A stretch of DNA of 64,000 bases from Diploscapter coronatus (taxonomy: Eukaryota > Nematoda > Chromadorea > Rhabditida > Rhabditidae): contig OZ038422.1 of NCBI GenBank assembly GCA_964036155.1, forward strand, positions 15,771,201 through 15,835,200, given 5' to 3'. Made by a program: the position numbers and the translations under genes. The notes beneath the pieces are model-generated. The model saw only the letters and a list, made by a program, of their open reading frames with translations. It ran no database searches and had not been told where the DNA came from. Below, in pieces: positions 34,896 to 47,124 of this stretch (the stretch's first letter is position 1; every line of letters begins with the position of its first letter).

Positions 34896-35310
34896 AAAGT
34901 CTAAGTACAGGCTTAGGAACTATGACCACTATTTCGGTATGATCGCTCTGATATAGACATTCTTTTCTCTTCGAATTCTCACGAGATTGACGGGCACAAA
35001 CTCGAAAGTCTTAGGGAATTATGACCGTATTCTTTGTTGATTTCTCTGACACGAAATTATTTCCCTTTTGAATTCTCACGAGATCGACAGATAGCAAGTC
35101 GAAGTACAGGCTTAGGATTATGACCACTATTTCGGTATGATCGCTCTGATATAGACATTCTTTTCTCTTCGAATTCTCACGAGATTGACGGGCACAAACT
35201 CGAAAGTCTTAGGGAATTATGACCGTATTCTTTGTTGATTTCTCTGACACGAAATTATTTCCCTTTTGAATTCTCACGAGATTGACGGGCACAAACTCGA
35301 AGTATTGGGT
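34896..35310 (+). repeat. ~100-base minisatellite, four units in the left arm
   Basis: Units of about 100 bases, arranged as a 200-base higher-order repeat, carry AAGTCGAAGTACAGGCTTAG, TTATGACC, CTCTGA and GAATTCTCACGAGATTGAC in order. Further units occur at 36240-36400, 43590-43800 and 28975-29060, and mirrored in the right arm (48466-48880). Confidence 0.8.
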
Positions 35311-36651
35311 TCGTCAATAATTTTTTCCCACTTTCGTCCTTCCGTCATAACTAAAGGCTGGTAACTACTAATATGGAAAGGGTTACTGTATATTAGAGTA
35401 CAGTACCTAAGCTTGCCATAGATGATGTTTCAAGCTTTCATATGTTGCTTATAAAATTTTAGCAAAAATAATTGTGATAGAATCTATACAGCGATTTTTT
35501 ACTTTTTCCTCATTCTTCAACAAATAATAGACATCTTAAGAATGTCATCGGTGTATTTGGATATGGCTCTACAAATATACTCACTAATTATTTTATGCCA
35601 AGCCCTTTCAGATTGAAAATTATATAAGGATAATATGACGAATCAGTCATTTTCTAAAAAAAGACTACCTTGTTACGCGCTGTAGTCGAATTACAAAGCA
35701 ACTCATCTGAATATGTTTAGGGGGCTTATGTATATCTGATATTATTGTAATCAATTAATGAATTGTAGTAATTGCAGCAGAATAAAATGTGTTTATTCAA
35801 TTATCCTGATCTCTAGTCGTAAAATTGCATAAGAAAAAGGTATGATATGATGAAAGCTGCCAGAAAATTTGTTATACACTGCGATTTTAAGGATAATTTC
35901 CCATATACATCTTATTACTAAAGAAGTGTAGAATATCATAGCTTTTTATCTAGTCATGCATCATAGTTATTATGGAAAAATATTATCGAGAATGCAATGG
36001 AGTCCTAAAATGACAATTATCACATCTTCGGCTAATATTGTTTTCCATAAACATATAAAGAGGGGTTCGGATATCTATCTATTCGATAATCAGCTGATAG
36101 TCTTCTATCATTATCGTTAACATTTGATTTTTTGATGATTTGTCTAAATGAAGAAAAAAATTATAGAAAATTTTCTCGAAAATGGGAAAGAAATTATTGA
36201 CCAATCCAGTAGTCTTAGGAACTATGATCATTATTCCGTGTTAATTGCTTTGATGGGGAATTATTTCCCTTTTGAATTCTCACGAGACCGACAGATAACA
36301 AGTCGAAGTACGGGTCTAGGGATTATGACCGCTATTCCGTGATATGCGCATGCTCTTTTCGAAGTTTCACGAGACCGACAGATAACAAGTCGAAGTACAA
36401 GCAGCGAGCTTTTGCAAAATAAGACAAATTCCACTCCAAATTCAGGAATGTCTTTAGTCTATGCATCTCCATTGTAAGATTCTTCGTGGTTTTATCCGAA
36501 AGATAAATAAGTGCAAGAATGAACATGTTGGAGCATGTATGGCTATGAAATTTGCTTTCTTTAACTTTGAACTATTCATTTATCAATTAAATACATGGTT
36601 TATTGTCTACTTCAAGTTTCAAATAAAGTGAGAATAAATATTTTGAGATTT

Positions 36652-37541
36652 TCATAGATCAGATTGTCGTTCTTTCTCCTTCTTCCGTCTCCTTTCATTG
36701 ATGATCGCTGACGACGATAATTGCGCTGAAAGAACTGATTTCATTGAACAAGAAAAATAGGTATACCTTCACGGGATGGCTGGTCGATCCTCCGATCACA
36801 AATAGCGCAATATACCGAGTTCTGCGATGAATGCGCCTTCTTTAACTTTTTGCCTAAAATAATGATCATTTTGGAACACAAACTAATTACATACTTGGAG
36901 AACTGGATTCTCCATTGGTTTCTTCTCGAGTTTGCTTCTTTCGATTGCTTCTGACCAGCCTTGTCTGCATTCAATTTCGATTCCACTCTTACAGAGCACG
37001 TCGTGACTACGGAGGCGGAGGATTTTGCCGCATCCTCGGTCCCAATTATATCGCTCTACGGCCTTCTTCTAAATGAAAAATGTATTCATTTGTAAATGAT
37101 CTCTCTTTTGTCTTTAATGTAAAGTTTTGAAGAAAGACAATACCTTTGCTTGATAAATGATATTTTGTCACAAGAATTTTCGCTGATGAGCAGGAAATCA
37201 TAGAAAAATTGTTCGTTCTTTCAAAATTGATTGCTTTATTTGCACCGAGATTTTCAGTTTCAGTTTTGGAATTCAAGAGCGCTTACCTCGCATGTTTCTG
37301 ACTTCCTTTTGGAAAGGACGACTTTTAATTCTGCCTTTTTCTAATTCATTACTATTCCCGTGATCCTTCTGCATTCTTCTAAGTGTCGATTTTCAGTTCG
37401 CAATCGACCATTTTCAAGCTCTAATACCCTAAAGTTGTTCAATTTAGTTGGTATTTTGGTGATATAGACAATTTACTCGTTGCGCGAGACGAGATCGATG
37501 ATCAGATCGCTAATTTCTTTAGGTACCAAAGTAGTATTCAT
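36652..37541 (-). CDS. Small coiled-coil protein with CxxC, left-arm copy
   Basis: Mirror copy of the gene at 46235-47124, with the same bases at each position compared. See that entry for the exon description. The start at 37541 follows a TTTCAG acceptor. Confidence 0.5.
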
Positions 37542-37664
37542 TTTCTGAAATGACAATGATTTAGAACGAATTTGTTGGAATCAAGAACCCAGAAAAATAA
37601 AACGATTTTTAGAATAAAGAAAAGTTCACCTTTTTAAAATTTCCTAAGTTTCCATAAATGTATA

Positions 37665-38503
37665 TTTCATATTTCCATTAGAATATTAGAGTCCCGATGA
37701 TTTAGACACCGAACAATGTCCGATTTAAGCGGACATCATCTGAGTCGAGATACGATATCTGAATTTAAAAAGAATGAACGTGTTGAGAGAGATGAGCGGT
37801 TCTCGAACGAAAGGGATAAAGAAATGACAGGAATGGGTTCATTTGGCAGAGAAAGGCCGAGCTGAAATTTGAAAACTGGATCAGCTCTTCTCAAATGAGA
37901 TCGGCTTTATAAGCTTGACTTCTAGGGGATGCGGCTGTGTGGACGATGTCTGAAACACAGTAATCGTGGCTCGCTCTTCACTTTCTATACGCTCTTATCT
38001 CGTAACAAATAGAAGGAAAGTGAAGCGGAGGCGCCTAGAGACTGCTCTGTGAGATAAGGCCGATTTGAGTCCGTCAGCCCTGTTTCCTCTCTCGCTCCGC
38101 CTCTGTCCTGGCAAGCTTCTCCCCCCAACTTCGCCGCCCAATTGGATGCCTCGGTCCTGCTTCTCTTTTGCTCCCTCTCTATCCTGACAAGCTCCTCTCC
38201 CAATTGGATGCCTCAGACTTCCCTGTAAGAAGCAGGTGCTCCCCTTGATATCCCAGACCCATTTCATAACCTATTACAAGATTCTCTTCTTGCATTACTT
38301 CGCTGACCCGGCCTTTCTCTGCCAAATGAACCCATTCCTGTCATTTCTTTATCCCTTTCGCTCGAGAACCGCTCATCTCTCTCAACATTCTCATTCTTTT
38401 TACTTTCAGATATCGTATCTCGACTCAGATGATGTCCGCTTAAATCGGACATTGTTCGGTGTCTAAATCATCGGGACTCTAATATTCTAATGGAAATATG
38501 AAA
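37665..38503. mobile_element. 839-base foldback element, complete copy
   Basis: The 194-base terminal inverted repeats (37665-37858 and 38310-38503) have a constant coordinate sum of 76168. They include TTTAGACACCGAACAATGTC and GAAATGACAGGAATGGGTTC. No transposase is seen; the interior is GC-richer with a long run of charged codons in several frames. The inner arm edge of the inverted duplication (38474) falls 29 bases inside its right end. Confidence 0.85.
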
Positions 38504-38631
38504 TTTTGGCAAATTCAGATTGCCTTTGAAAAGGAATTATTTTTCATGAGTTTGAAAAGAAAACATTGAAAATAACGATTTTTATCAATATGTAGGCTTC
38601 TTAGATCGATCCAAATCAAAATCCATTTCAG

Positions 38632-38937
38632 ATTGATGATGACAACGATATCATCTTCCTCAAAGAAGTCAAGCCGAAGACCATCGATAAACAATGCTTC
38701 CCCTGTTTGTAAAAGTGCTGCCGTTGACAAAGTGGAGCATGCTTCCTTGCCGTCAGAAACAGGTAAATTACTGACGGCTTGCCCATTTCGATGACGGATT
38801 CTTCTCTAGCCACCGGAAATCACCATCAATTGGAACGATGTATCGAGGAAAACATCGACCCTAATGACAACGAAAGTATCCCAATTCGAACACTGAAAAT
38901 GCAAGTGCTGTTCCTGTGTGCTTATGTTCAAACGTAG
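38632..38937 (+). pseudogene. Two-exon coding remnant at the left-arm edge
   Basis: After a TTTCAG acceptor an exon reads LMMTTISSSSKKSSRRPSIN, then VEHASLPSET to a GT donor (38762). The next exon begins at 38810 and reads TGNHHQLERCIEENIDPND to a stop at 38935-38937. The 5' part is missing. It directly abuts the inverted-duplication arm, so an original gene may have been cut by the rearrangement. Family not recognised. Confidence 0.35.
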
Positions 38938-39944
38938 TTCGAGAAGTGGAATCAGATGATCAGGGGACGAGAACAAGAAATCGTCCATATTATAAGCATT
39001 TCAATATTCATCATCAATCAAAATCTGTATTCATTATTATCAATTAATTCTAATAAAAATAATATAATTTATTTATGTTCGTTTTTTCGCCACTATAAAG
39101 CCTATAGTGTATATGTAAAAATTCAAATTTAAATGACACAGTATAGAAAAAATCGATTTAGAGAGCATTAAACCGAATTATATTAGCCATTCAACGAGCT
39201 TTAACCGGTCGGGGGATCTCCTTTTTGAGTAGAAAAATTCTAACACGTGAAATTGGCTTGATGAACAAACTTTAAACGGTCCCAAAACATTTCCTGATTC
39301 TCGTTACGAATGTTTTACGAACTGTTTTCCTTTGCCAGAACCAAATCCGTATTTGAATTCCAACCAATTTTGGGATAACGGTCACCACTAGCCCTATCCT
39401 TTACCCTACTTATTATGTTCTTTATTTTCCCTCCTTTTCCTTTAGAAAAATACTATCATCCTACCCAAAATATTAATTTCAAGCATTCACGCACAGATAT
39501 AAAGACGGGACATTTTTATGATAAATAAAATTCGTAAAGGATTGAAAAATTTATTTTAACCTTAGTGAGTTTTTATGAAACATACTATGCCTAAAAATTA
39601 TAAAAGTAAAAAGATGTGTAGAATATAGCTTAATAGCCGTTTAAGAAAGGATTAAAGAGAAGTTATTTAGCCCTAAAACGAAATTCAAGAAAGATACAAC
39701 AAAGAAAATTAAGAATGTCGAAGTTGGCTATTTGAAAACTCGTGATTTTAACAAGGTTAAGGAGCTAATTTTTCAAAGGCGTATGTATTGTAAAATGGTA
39801 AAAAAAGTCTACCAATTAAATATCTATTTGATGATAATACATGTATTTTAGTTAAAGATAAATTTTAAATAAACCCAAAAGTAGTAGTGCAAGATGGTTG
39901 AAAGGGCGATTGCTCTGATGAGGTTTCTCGTTATGGCCCATCAT
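38938..39944. other. AT-rich spacer, nothing coding seen
   Basis: No exon pair with matching splice sites found on either strand. There are several short A/T-rich degenerate repeats only. Confidence 0.5.
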
Positions 39945-42900
39945 TTACCAGTCATCCCAGTCGAGCTTTTTCTTTGTCAATGAGGGTTTCTGGGGCTTTT
40001 GTGGAGGAATGTAGAAGTTCTTCCTCGGCAACATCGTCGAATCCCATTTCCTTAACAATAATGGATTATTTCGAGGCCAATTCTGAATTGTAAATCATCT
40101 CACAATCAGACTTTTTTCTATTTTTCAATATTGAACGGAAGATATGGTGAATCTTATAAATGCAGTCACTATTCTCTTTCCAAATCTTTGATTTCAGACT
40201 ATCACGCTTCTACCAAAAACGCATTTTGCAAGGGGGCGGAGCTTGGGAATCCTACCTGTAATTGAAGCAGGCAGTACACTGAGTCGTCTTTTCAATGTCG
40301 ACTGATCGGAATGAAGAGAAGTGATCTTGGAACTGAATATCACGATATTTGCAAAATCGTTCTTAATTGAATTTTATCATACAACAAGAGTAGCAGCCGG
40401 AGGCAATCGATTTGCGAAAGTCAGAACTCCACCCTCGAGTTTAGGAAGAATGCTCTTGTCGAGCAGAATCGCGATCGAATTCACATCGACTGCTGTATTC
40501 GAAATGTAGATCTCTCTCAGAGCTGGCATGTCGTGCAGCATCTGAAGTATGGATCCATTGTTTGGATAACGACAAATTAATGATGAAAGGTATATTTAGA
40601 TTTATGCAACTTCACATATATTCCGCGAAATTTGTTTCGACTTTTCGCCAGAATTGCTAAAATCTTACATCTTCAATATCCTTGCTGACTAGCTTTCTTG
40701 CATAGGCGACGTCGACTTTCTCGAGCAGCCTCAATCTCTGAGTGAGCAATTTCAATTGTGATCCGTCAATGACGACATCGTGCGAGCAGAATTCCTTGAC
40801 CCCAGACGATAATGCAGAAATGAATCGAGTGATTTCTTCGGCCGACGTTTCTCGTGGCAGATTCCTAAATATATTCGATGCATTGATGTTGTTGAATGAT
40901 ATCTCCATACAACAAGGAAATATTCTCAAGTTGCGTCAAATGTGGAAGGCTGTTGTTGACGGTGCTGATAACTCTAGGATCTGTCCAGCCGTGCAGCTCC
41001 AGAATTCGCAAATTCTTTAGATCCCGAAGAGCTGAAAATAGTTATTGCTTAGGAATTATAAAATCTGTTGGAATTAACCTATTTCATAGTTATCTGGAAT
41101 TGGGGTATTTTATTATTAAAAATAGGAATGTGAATTCAGATTGATTTTCATAAACTATATCAGGAATTCAGAATTATTATATTTCTCGTTTTCTTTATCA
41201 AATTTTCTAAATTATAAATTCAAAGTGCACCTGCAGCGAATTCTGTATAATCGGCCATGTGCTGAGGGGTGGTCGGCCTTGCATTTATATGAAGAGAAGT
41301 GACATTCGGAAGAGTGCAGGCGAAGGAGGCCATTTGGAATATTTCAGGGTGGACTTTGCAACGAGTCGGCACACTGAAAACATTACGTTCACAATGATTA
41401 GTTTCATGTATCATCACATGATTTTGTCACAGATCGTCTTAACATCTCTAGAAAATTAATGTTTTCTTACATTTCATACATGTCCTCGATCCACTCGAAT
41501 GCAAATCTCAGCCTCAGCTCTTTGCATTGACTCGACATTTCCTTCATCAATCTTTTGCATTCAGCGCCACTAAAATTTCGAACCATTACCAATTTTAGCT
41601 CTGATGATCAAACTATTCACCTACTGATCCACGGGAAATCCATGGAGATTTCCTCGAGGACATGGTTCATAGCCCTGAGTCTGGCTACGAATTCAAATGC
41701 CATTTCATACGAGAAATATCGAAGCGACAGTTTTTTCAATGACGTTGTAGCAAAAACCTAAATTAGTTTACTTTTGTATAATCCCTGTTTGTCTTGCTTA
41801 CAATAAGTTTGACATTCTCCTCTTTCGAGTCAAACCAAGCACCATCAATGTTAAGTTCCTGTATTCTCTGGGGAATCGGACATTCAGAAGAGGCCACTGA
41901 AAATAAGACATTGGAATGCAATGTTTTAGAAACAAAAATAGTTATGGAAGATAGCTTACAGTATCGAATAGCTTGATCGTCGAATCCACACTCATTGAAG
42001 CTAATTCGAGTTAGGAACGGCAAATGAGTCGCTATACTTCGAAGCAGATCTTCAGTGATTATCAGCTGAATATCGATTTGCGAATCATACTCTGAATTTT
42101 GATCATTTACCTGATGATTCCTGACTCCCCAGTCTTGATCCTTTGCAATTCCACCCAGTGTCAATCTTTGGATTTGCTTCGAGAACCTCTTTACTATTCC
42201 ATTCATTACGGTCACTGAAATTTGACTCATTTCTTGATAACTCTTAATTTTTGTTGGCATCTAACTAGCCCAATTAGGTTATTTCTAACAACATCCTTTT
42301 CTCATTTCTGGCTATTCTAGTTCAAATAGTCTATCCTCTTTATATTTGCAAAACTAAATAGAAAACTACTGACTAAATTCTTCCGTCTGATTTGGCAGAT
42401 AATTGACTTCTTCGCCGGGTTCCGCAGCATCTCTTCTTTCGATAAAATCATCCCGTCGTGACTGAAAAGCAGAAATAAATTTTGTTGATTCATTAAATTT
42501 TTTCGCCTCGTAGATGCTCATTAAATCTGTAGCATAAACATTCTTCCATATTTCATATTTTTCCTTCACAGCTACTGTTTTCGATCAATGAACCAATCGT
42601 AATATAAATGCATATGCATATTGAATGAATGAAGTGAAGAGACCTCGAGAGTGAGGCAGGGTTTGTGGATGCAGAGATTGCCATATCGGAACGAAACCAG
42701 GGAATAGAGCAGTCGAAATTGGATGCCCAGATGATCTCGTTCAGTTCGGAATTTGTATTTGGCTTTGCCGCTCAGATACTTCATTCGATTGTTGCACAAC
42801 TCGACCTTCGCTCGATCCTGAACATGAACTTTGATCGTTTTTCCATGTATCTTATAAAAATTTCTTTTTAATATATATTTCTAATTTCGATCAAAAACAT

Positions 42901-43256
42901 TTACCACTTTGTAACAGATTTGTTGAATATATTCAAATTCCAATTTACCCTAACATTCGATATGTACGAGAAAATGTGGCACATGACGAGATCATTTCTG
43001 TAGACTGCCTTCTGCAGAAGTTCCATAGTTTTGGAATCATAATAGCTACCGTCTCCACAGGAGACGATTACCATTTGTCTAAATATTATTTAATCCATCT
43101 CCTTTCAGTCAATTTTCAATTAAACTACTTTTCATTAGCTTCCTTCGGAATTTCCTCGGAAATGTCAGTCTTCTGCACTGGTTCATTATTCTGCTGTAAC
43201 TGCTCATTTTGATTGTTTTGCGATTGAATCTCCCATCGCCTGCTGTTCGAAGACAT
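39945..43256 (-). CDS. Leucine-rich-repeat protein, possibly F-box/LRR type
   Basis: A start at 43256 gives a Gln/Asn-rich N-terminus (MSSNSRRWEIQSQNNQNEQL). An exon at about 43080-42955 follows (MELLQKAVYRNDLVMCHIFS, which could be part of an F-box). A basic exon comes next at about 42842-42600 (MKYLSGKAKYKFRTERDHLG). From 42260 down to 40375 successive exons carry LRR-like strands: ITEDLLRSIATHLPFLTRIS with FNECGFDDQAI, IPQRIQELNIDGAWF, ATTSLKKLSLRYFSYEMAFE, and CTLPNVTSLHINARPTT. NLRILELHGWTDPRVISTV with SLPHLTQLENISL, LLTQRLRLLEKVDVAYARKL and MLHDMPALREIYISNTAVDV complete the series. An exon ending KKKLDWDDW-stop (40091-39945) may be the last, although the previous exon also has a stop at about 40374. 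LRR proteins of this kind in nematodes are often ubiquitin-ligase adaptors, but the F-box assignment is weak. Confidence 0.6.
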
Positions 43257-43389
43257 GCCGAATGAAGCCACCAGCTGAAAGGCATTTGTGAATGCACGAA
43301 CGATAACAAATGATACCCTTTTTCATAAAAATTATCATTTTATTAGTTCTTTTTTATTTTAATGAAAAGGCTAAACAAACATAAAACTT

Positions 43390-44060
43390 GAAGAGTTGAG
43401 ATATGGTATCTGAAAGAATGCTAGATTCTCTGAGTCATATAGAGAACGAGATAGCGCGTGAAGCTAAGAGAAAAGAGAGTTCAGAGAAAAAACGATCAGT
43501 CTTTATTTCTAATTTTGTAGATTTTCTGTGCTTGTTCTAACAGAAAACTGGAGAAATTATTTCCATGAGACTGATAGACACAAAAAGTCGAAGTACAGGC
43601 TTAGGATTATGACCGTATTCTTTGTTGATTACTCTGACACGAAATTACTTCCCTTTTTGAATTCTCACGAGATCGACAGATAACAAGTCGAAGTACAGGC
43701 TTAGGATTATGACCGTATTCTTTGTTGATTGCTCTGACATGAAATTATTTCCCTTTTGAATTCTCACGAGATTGACGGGTGCAAAGTCAAAGTACAAACA
43801 GCGGGTTTTACAAAATAATAGACAATTTTGCATTCCAAATTCAGTAATGTCTTTAGTCTATGCATCTCCATTGTAAGATTCTTCGTGGTTTTATCCGAAA
43901 GATAAATAAGTGCAAGAATGAACATGTTGGAGCATGCATGGCTATGAAAATTTCTTTTTTCATTGTCTGAACTACTAATTTATGAATTAAATACGATTTA
44001 TTGTTTACTTCAAGTTTCAAATAAAGTGAGAATGAATATATCGAGATTTTCATAGGTGAA
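43390..44060 (+). repeat. Diverged copy of arm and 28.8-kb repeats in the spacer
   Basis: 43390-43620 matches 28800-29060, 43590-43800 holds minisatellite units, and 43800-44056 matches 36405-36655 of the left arm in the same orientation (TCTTTAGTCTATGCATCTCC, then GAACATGTTGGAGCATG). It is clearly older than the arm duplication. Confidence 0.8.
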
Positions 44061-44067
44061 TTGTTGT

Positions 44068-44400
44068 CGTCGTTCAGTTATCCCTTGAGGGATATCCAGG
44101 AAGCACCACGAGGAGGTAGACGAACATCACTTCCCGCCACACAATAACACACACACACACACACATTATCTTAATTACAAAAAATAGGCTTGCAGCCTAT
44201 TTAAAAAAAAAGTTGCCCAGAAGGAGGCAATTCAGTCCAGTGTACAGCACTCATAACATTTGATGTTATGCGAATCCGAAAATTTCCATAGACCAGACTG
44301 TTGTCGTCGTTCAGTTATCCCTTGCAGGGTATCCAGGAAGCACCACGAGGAGGTAGACGAACATCACTTCCCGCCACACAATAACACACGCACACACATA
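44068..44400 (+). repeat. Direct duplication around CA microsatellites
   Basis: About 95 bases at 44068-44165 (GTTCAGTTATCCCTTGAGGG, then GAAGCACCACGAGGAGGTAG and a CA run) recur at 44311-44400 with few changes. The period is about 243 bases. Confidence 0.85.
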
Positions 44401-44429
44401 CAACCTGAAAAATTCGATATTCAGAATTG

Positions 44430-45232
44430 AACCAAGAAATCTCATCAGAATATGAGAAAAACTTACTGATTGGATTGTCAGCCTCGCGTGGGGCCTGTTG
44501 CGCAAGAGGGGCCTTTATGAAGGAGTCGGCCATCAAAGTGGGTGCTTCAACAACTGCATATATGAGCAGTTCCTAAAGTTATTCCTTCAAATTGATCCTT
44601 TAGAAAATGATAATTACATCGGCAAGTCTCTTGCGAGACTTTTTCGCAACGATCTGTTTTCGAATAACAGGAGAAGCTTGATTTATAGCCTCAAACTGTT
44701 CCGGAATTTCCTCATCGATGCCCACCATATCAATTTCCGAGCCTCTCATCATTGTTCGTGTCAATAGTGTCGTAGATTGGCTGGAAGGTGGCAGGCTGCG
44801 TCATGCTCTTGATCGGTCTCGCAGCGATCATCACCCATTCGTTCAGGTAAGGACGTACCACTCTACTCTGTACGAACGTCTCAGCCAAAACATTTTGGAT
44901 CATACCTATAAAATGACTTGTTTAGATCTCAAACAAATGCTGCGCTTATGGCTAACCTTCCTGGTCCTTCACGAACAATCTGGTCCCGTTTCGTTTCGTG
45001 CCAATGAACACCGCGGTGGGTGGGAAGGGTTGTTTTCCCTTGACTCTCAGGGCGTACTCTCTGATGAGAACAGGAATGTGTGGGGAAGTGTAAAGATGGA
45101 GAAGCTGAACGAAGCGATTAGATCTCTTTAGGAAGCTGAAAGTAACCAAATAATCAATAAACTGAATTAAACTTTACCTAACGTAGATCTGCCCACGAAT
45201 GAAGCTTTCATAGCAGAATTGTGGTTTAGAGT
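44430..45232 (-). CDS. Unrecognised gene, 5'-truncated at right-arm edge
   Basis: Joined exons read CYESFIRGQIYV (about 45230-45190), then FLKRSNRFVQLLHLYTSPHI with VLIREYALRVKGKQPFPPTA and VFIGTKRNGTRLFVKDQE (about 45136-44959). These are followed by VLAETFVQSRVVRPYLNEWV with MIAARPIKSMTQPATFQPIY, EEIPEQFEAINQASPVIRKQ, and MADSFIKAPLAQQAPREADN near 44500. The frames change once near 44755, so either a small intron is missed or there is a frameshift. No start codon is found before the duplication edge at 45302. I do not recognise the family. Confidence 0.45.
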
Positions 45233-45301
45233 TAGTTCTTTTACCTTTTTATTATGTGAAATATTTCTTCAATTATAATCATAGTTCAAATCAATAGAAA
45301 T

Positions 45302-46111
45302 CCGATGATTTAGACACCGAACAATGTCCGATTTAAGCGGACATCATCTGAGTCGAGATACGATATCTGAAAGTAAAAAGAATGAGAATGTTGAGAGAGA
45401 TGAGCGGTTCTCGAGCGAAAGGGATAAAGAAATGACAGGAATGGGTTCATTTGGCAGAGAAAGGCCGGGTCAGCGAAGTAATGCAAGAAGAGAATCTTGT
45501 AATAGGTTATGAAATGGGTCTGGGATATCAAGGGGAGCACCTGCTTCTTACAGGGAAGTCTGAGGCATCCAATTGGGAGAGGAGCTTGTCAGGATAGAGA
45601 GGGAGCAAAAGAGAAGCAGGACCGAGGCATCCAATTGGGCGGCGAAGTTGGGGGGAGAAGCTTGCCAGGACAGAGGCGGAGCGAGAGAGGAAACAGGGCT
45701 GACGGACTCAAATCGGCCTTATCTCACAGAGCAGTCTCTAGGCGCCTCCGCTTCACTTTCCTTCTATTTGTTACGAGATAAGAGCGTATAGAAAGTGAAG
45801 AGCGAGCCACGATTACTGTGTTTCAGACATCGTCCACACAGCCGCATCCCCTAGAAGTCAAGCTTATAAAGCCGATCTCATTTGAGAAGAGCTGATCCAG
45901 TTTTCAAATTTCAGCTCGGCCTTTCTCTGCCAAATGAACCCATTCCTGTCATTTCTTTATCCCTTTCGTTCGAGAACCGCTCATCTCTCTCAACACGTTC
46001 ATTCTTTTTAAATTCAGATATCGTATCTCGACTCAGATGATGTCCGCTTAAATCGGACATTGTTCGGTGTCTAAATCATCGGGACTCTAATATTCTAATG
46101 GAAATATGAAA
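45302..46111. mobile_element. Right-arm copy of the 839-base foldback, truncated
   Basis: Mirror of 37665-38503 but lacking the last 29 bases of one inverted repeat, at the duplication breakpoint. Confidence 0.85.
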
Positions 46112-46234
46112 TATACATTTATGGAAACTTAGGAAATTTTAAAAAGGTGAACTTTTCTTTATTCTAAAAATCGTTTTATTTTTCTGGGTTCTTGATTCCA
46201 ACAAATTCGTTCTAAATCATTGTCATTTCAGAAA

Positions 46235-47124
46235 ATGAATACTACTTTGGTACCTAAAGAAATTAGCGATCTGATCATCGATCTCGTCTCGCGCAACGAG
46301 TAAATTGTCTATATCACCAAAATACCAACTAAATTGAACAACTTTAGGGTATTAGAGCTTGAAAATGGTCGATTGCGAACTGAAAATCGACACTTAGAAG
46401 AATGCAGAAGGATCACGGGAATAGTAATGAATTAGAAAAAGGCAGAATTAAAAGTCGTCCTTTCCAAAAGGAAGTCAGAAACATGCGAGGTAAGCGCTCT
46501 TGAATTCCAAAACTGAAACTGAAAATCTCGGTGCAAATAAAGCAATCAATTTTGAAAGAACGAACAATTTTTCTATGATTTCCTGCTCATCAGCGAAAAT
46601 TCTTGTGACAAAATATCATTTATCAAGCAAAGGTATTGTCTTTCTTCAAAACTTTACATTAAAGACAAAAGAGAGATCATTTACAAATGAATACATTTTT
46701 CATTTAGAAGAAGGCCGTAGAGCGATATAATTGGGACCGAGGATGCGGCAAAATCCTCCGCCTCCGTAGTCACGACGTGCTCTGTAAGAGTGGAATCGAA
46801 ATTGAATGCAGACAAGGCTGGTCAGAAGCAATCGAAAGAAGCAAACTCGAGAAGAAACCAATGGAGAATCCAGTTCTCCAAGTATGTAATTAGTTTGTGT
46901 TCCAAAATGATCATTATTTTAGGCAAAAAGTTAAAGAAGGCGCATTCATCGCAGAACTCGGTATATTGCGCTATTTGTGATCGGAGGATCGACCAGCCAT
47001 CCCGTGAAGGTATACCTATTTTTCTTGTTCAATGAAATCAGTTCTTTCAGCGCAATTATCGTCGTCAGCGATCATCAATGAAAGGAGACGGAAGAAGGAG
47101 AAAGAACGACAATCTGATCTATGA
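46235..47124 (+). CDS. Small coiled-coil protein with CxxC, right-arm copy
   Basis: The start at 46235 follows TTGTCATTTCAG, a possible trans-splice acceptor. Exon 1 reads MNTTLVPKEISDLIIDLVSR and joins VLELENGRLRTENRHLEECR after a short intron, a good heptad pattern for a coiled coil. The frame then meets a stop (TGIVMN-stop at about 46434). A shift by one base would continue NSNELEKGRIKSRPFQKEVR to a GT donor at 46489. Later exons give LKKAHSSQNSVYCAICDRRI with DQPSRE (46923-47009), then SAIINERRRKKEKERQSDL-stop (47124). The CAICDRR pair resembles half a zinc site. Both arm copies share the same apparent frame break, so either the splice model is wrong or the break predates duplication. AATAAA-like signals follow at about 47171. 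Confidence 0.5.

Larger units (their letters stand above)
33395..38474 (+). repeat. Left arm of 5,080-base inverted duplication
   Basis: Reverse complement of 45302-50381 with constant coordinate sum 83776 at every point checked, hence no net indel. All segments compared are identical. The outer edge lies inside the linker exon of the MACPF gene. The inner edge lies inside the right terminal inverted repeat of the element at 37665-38503. Confidence 0.95.

Noticed and set aside
34896..36400. CRISPR-like array
   Set aside because: Units are adjacent ~100-base tandem repeats without unique spacers, in a eukaryotic context.
37985..38267. Charged overlapping frames inside the 839-base foldback
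   Set aside because: Several frames are open at once in a GC-richer interior; no transposase motif and no splice sites that connect to other exons.
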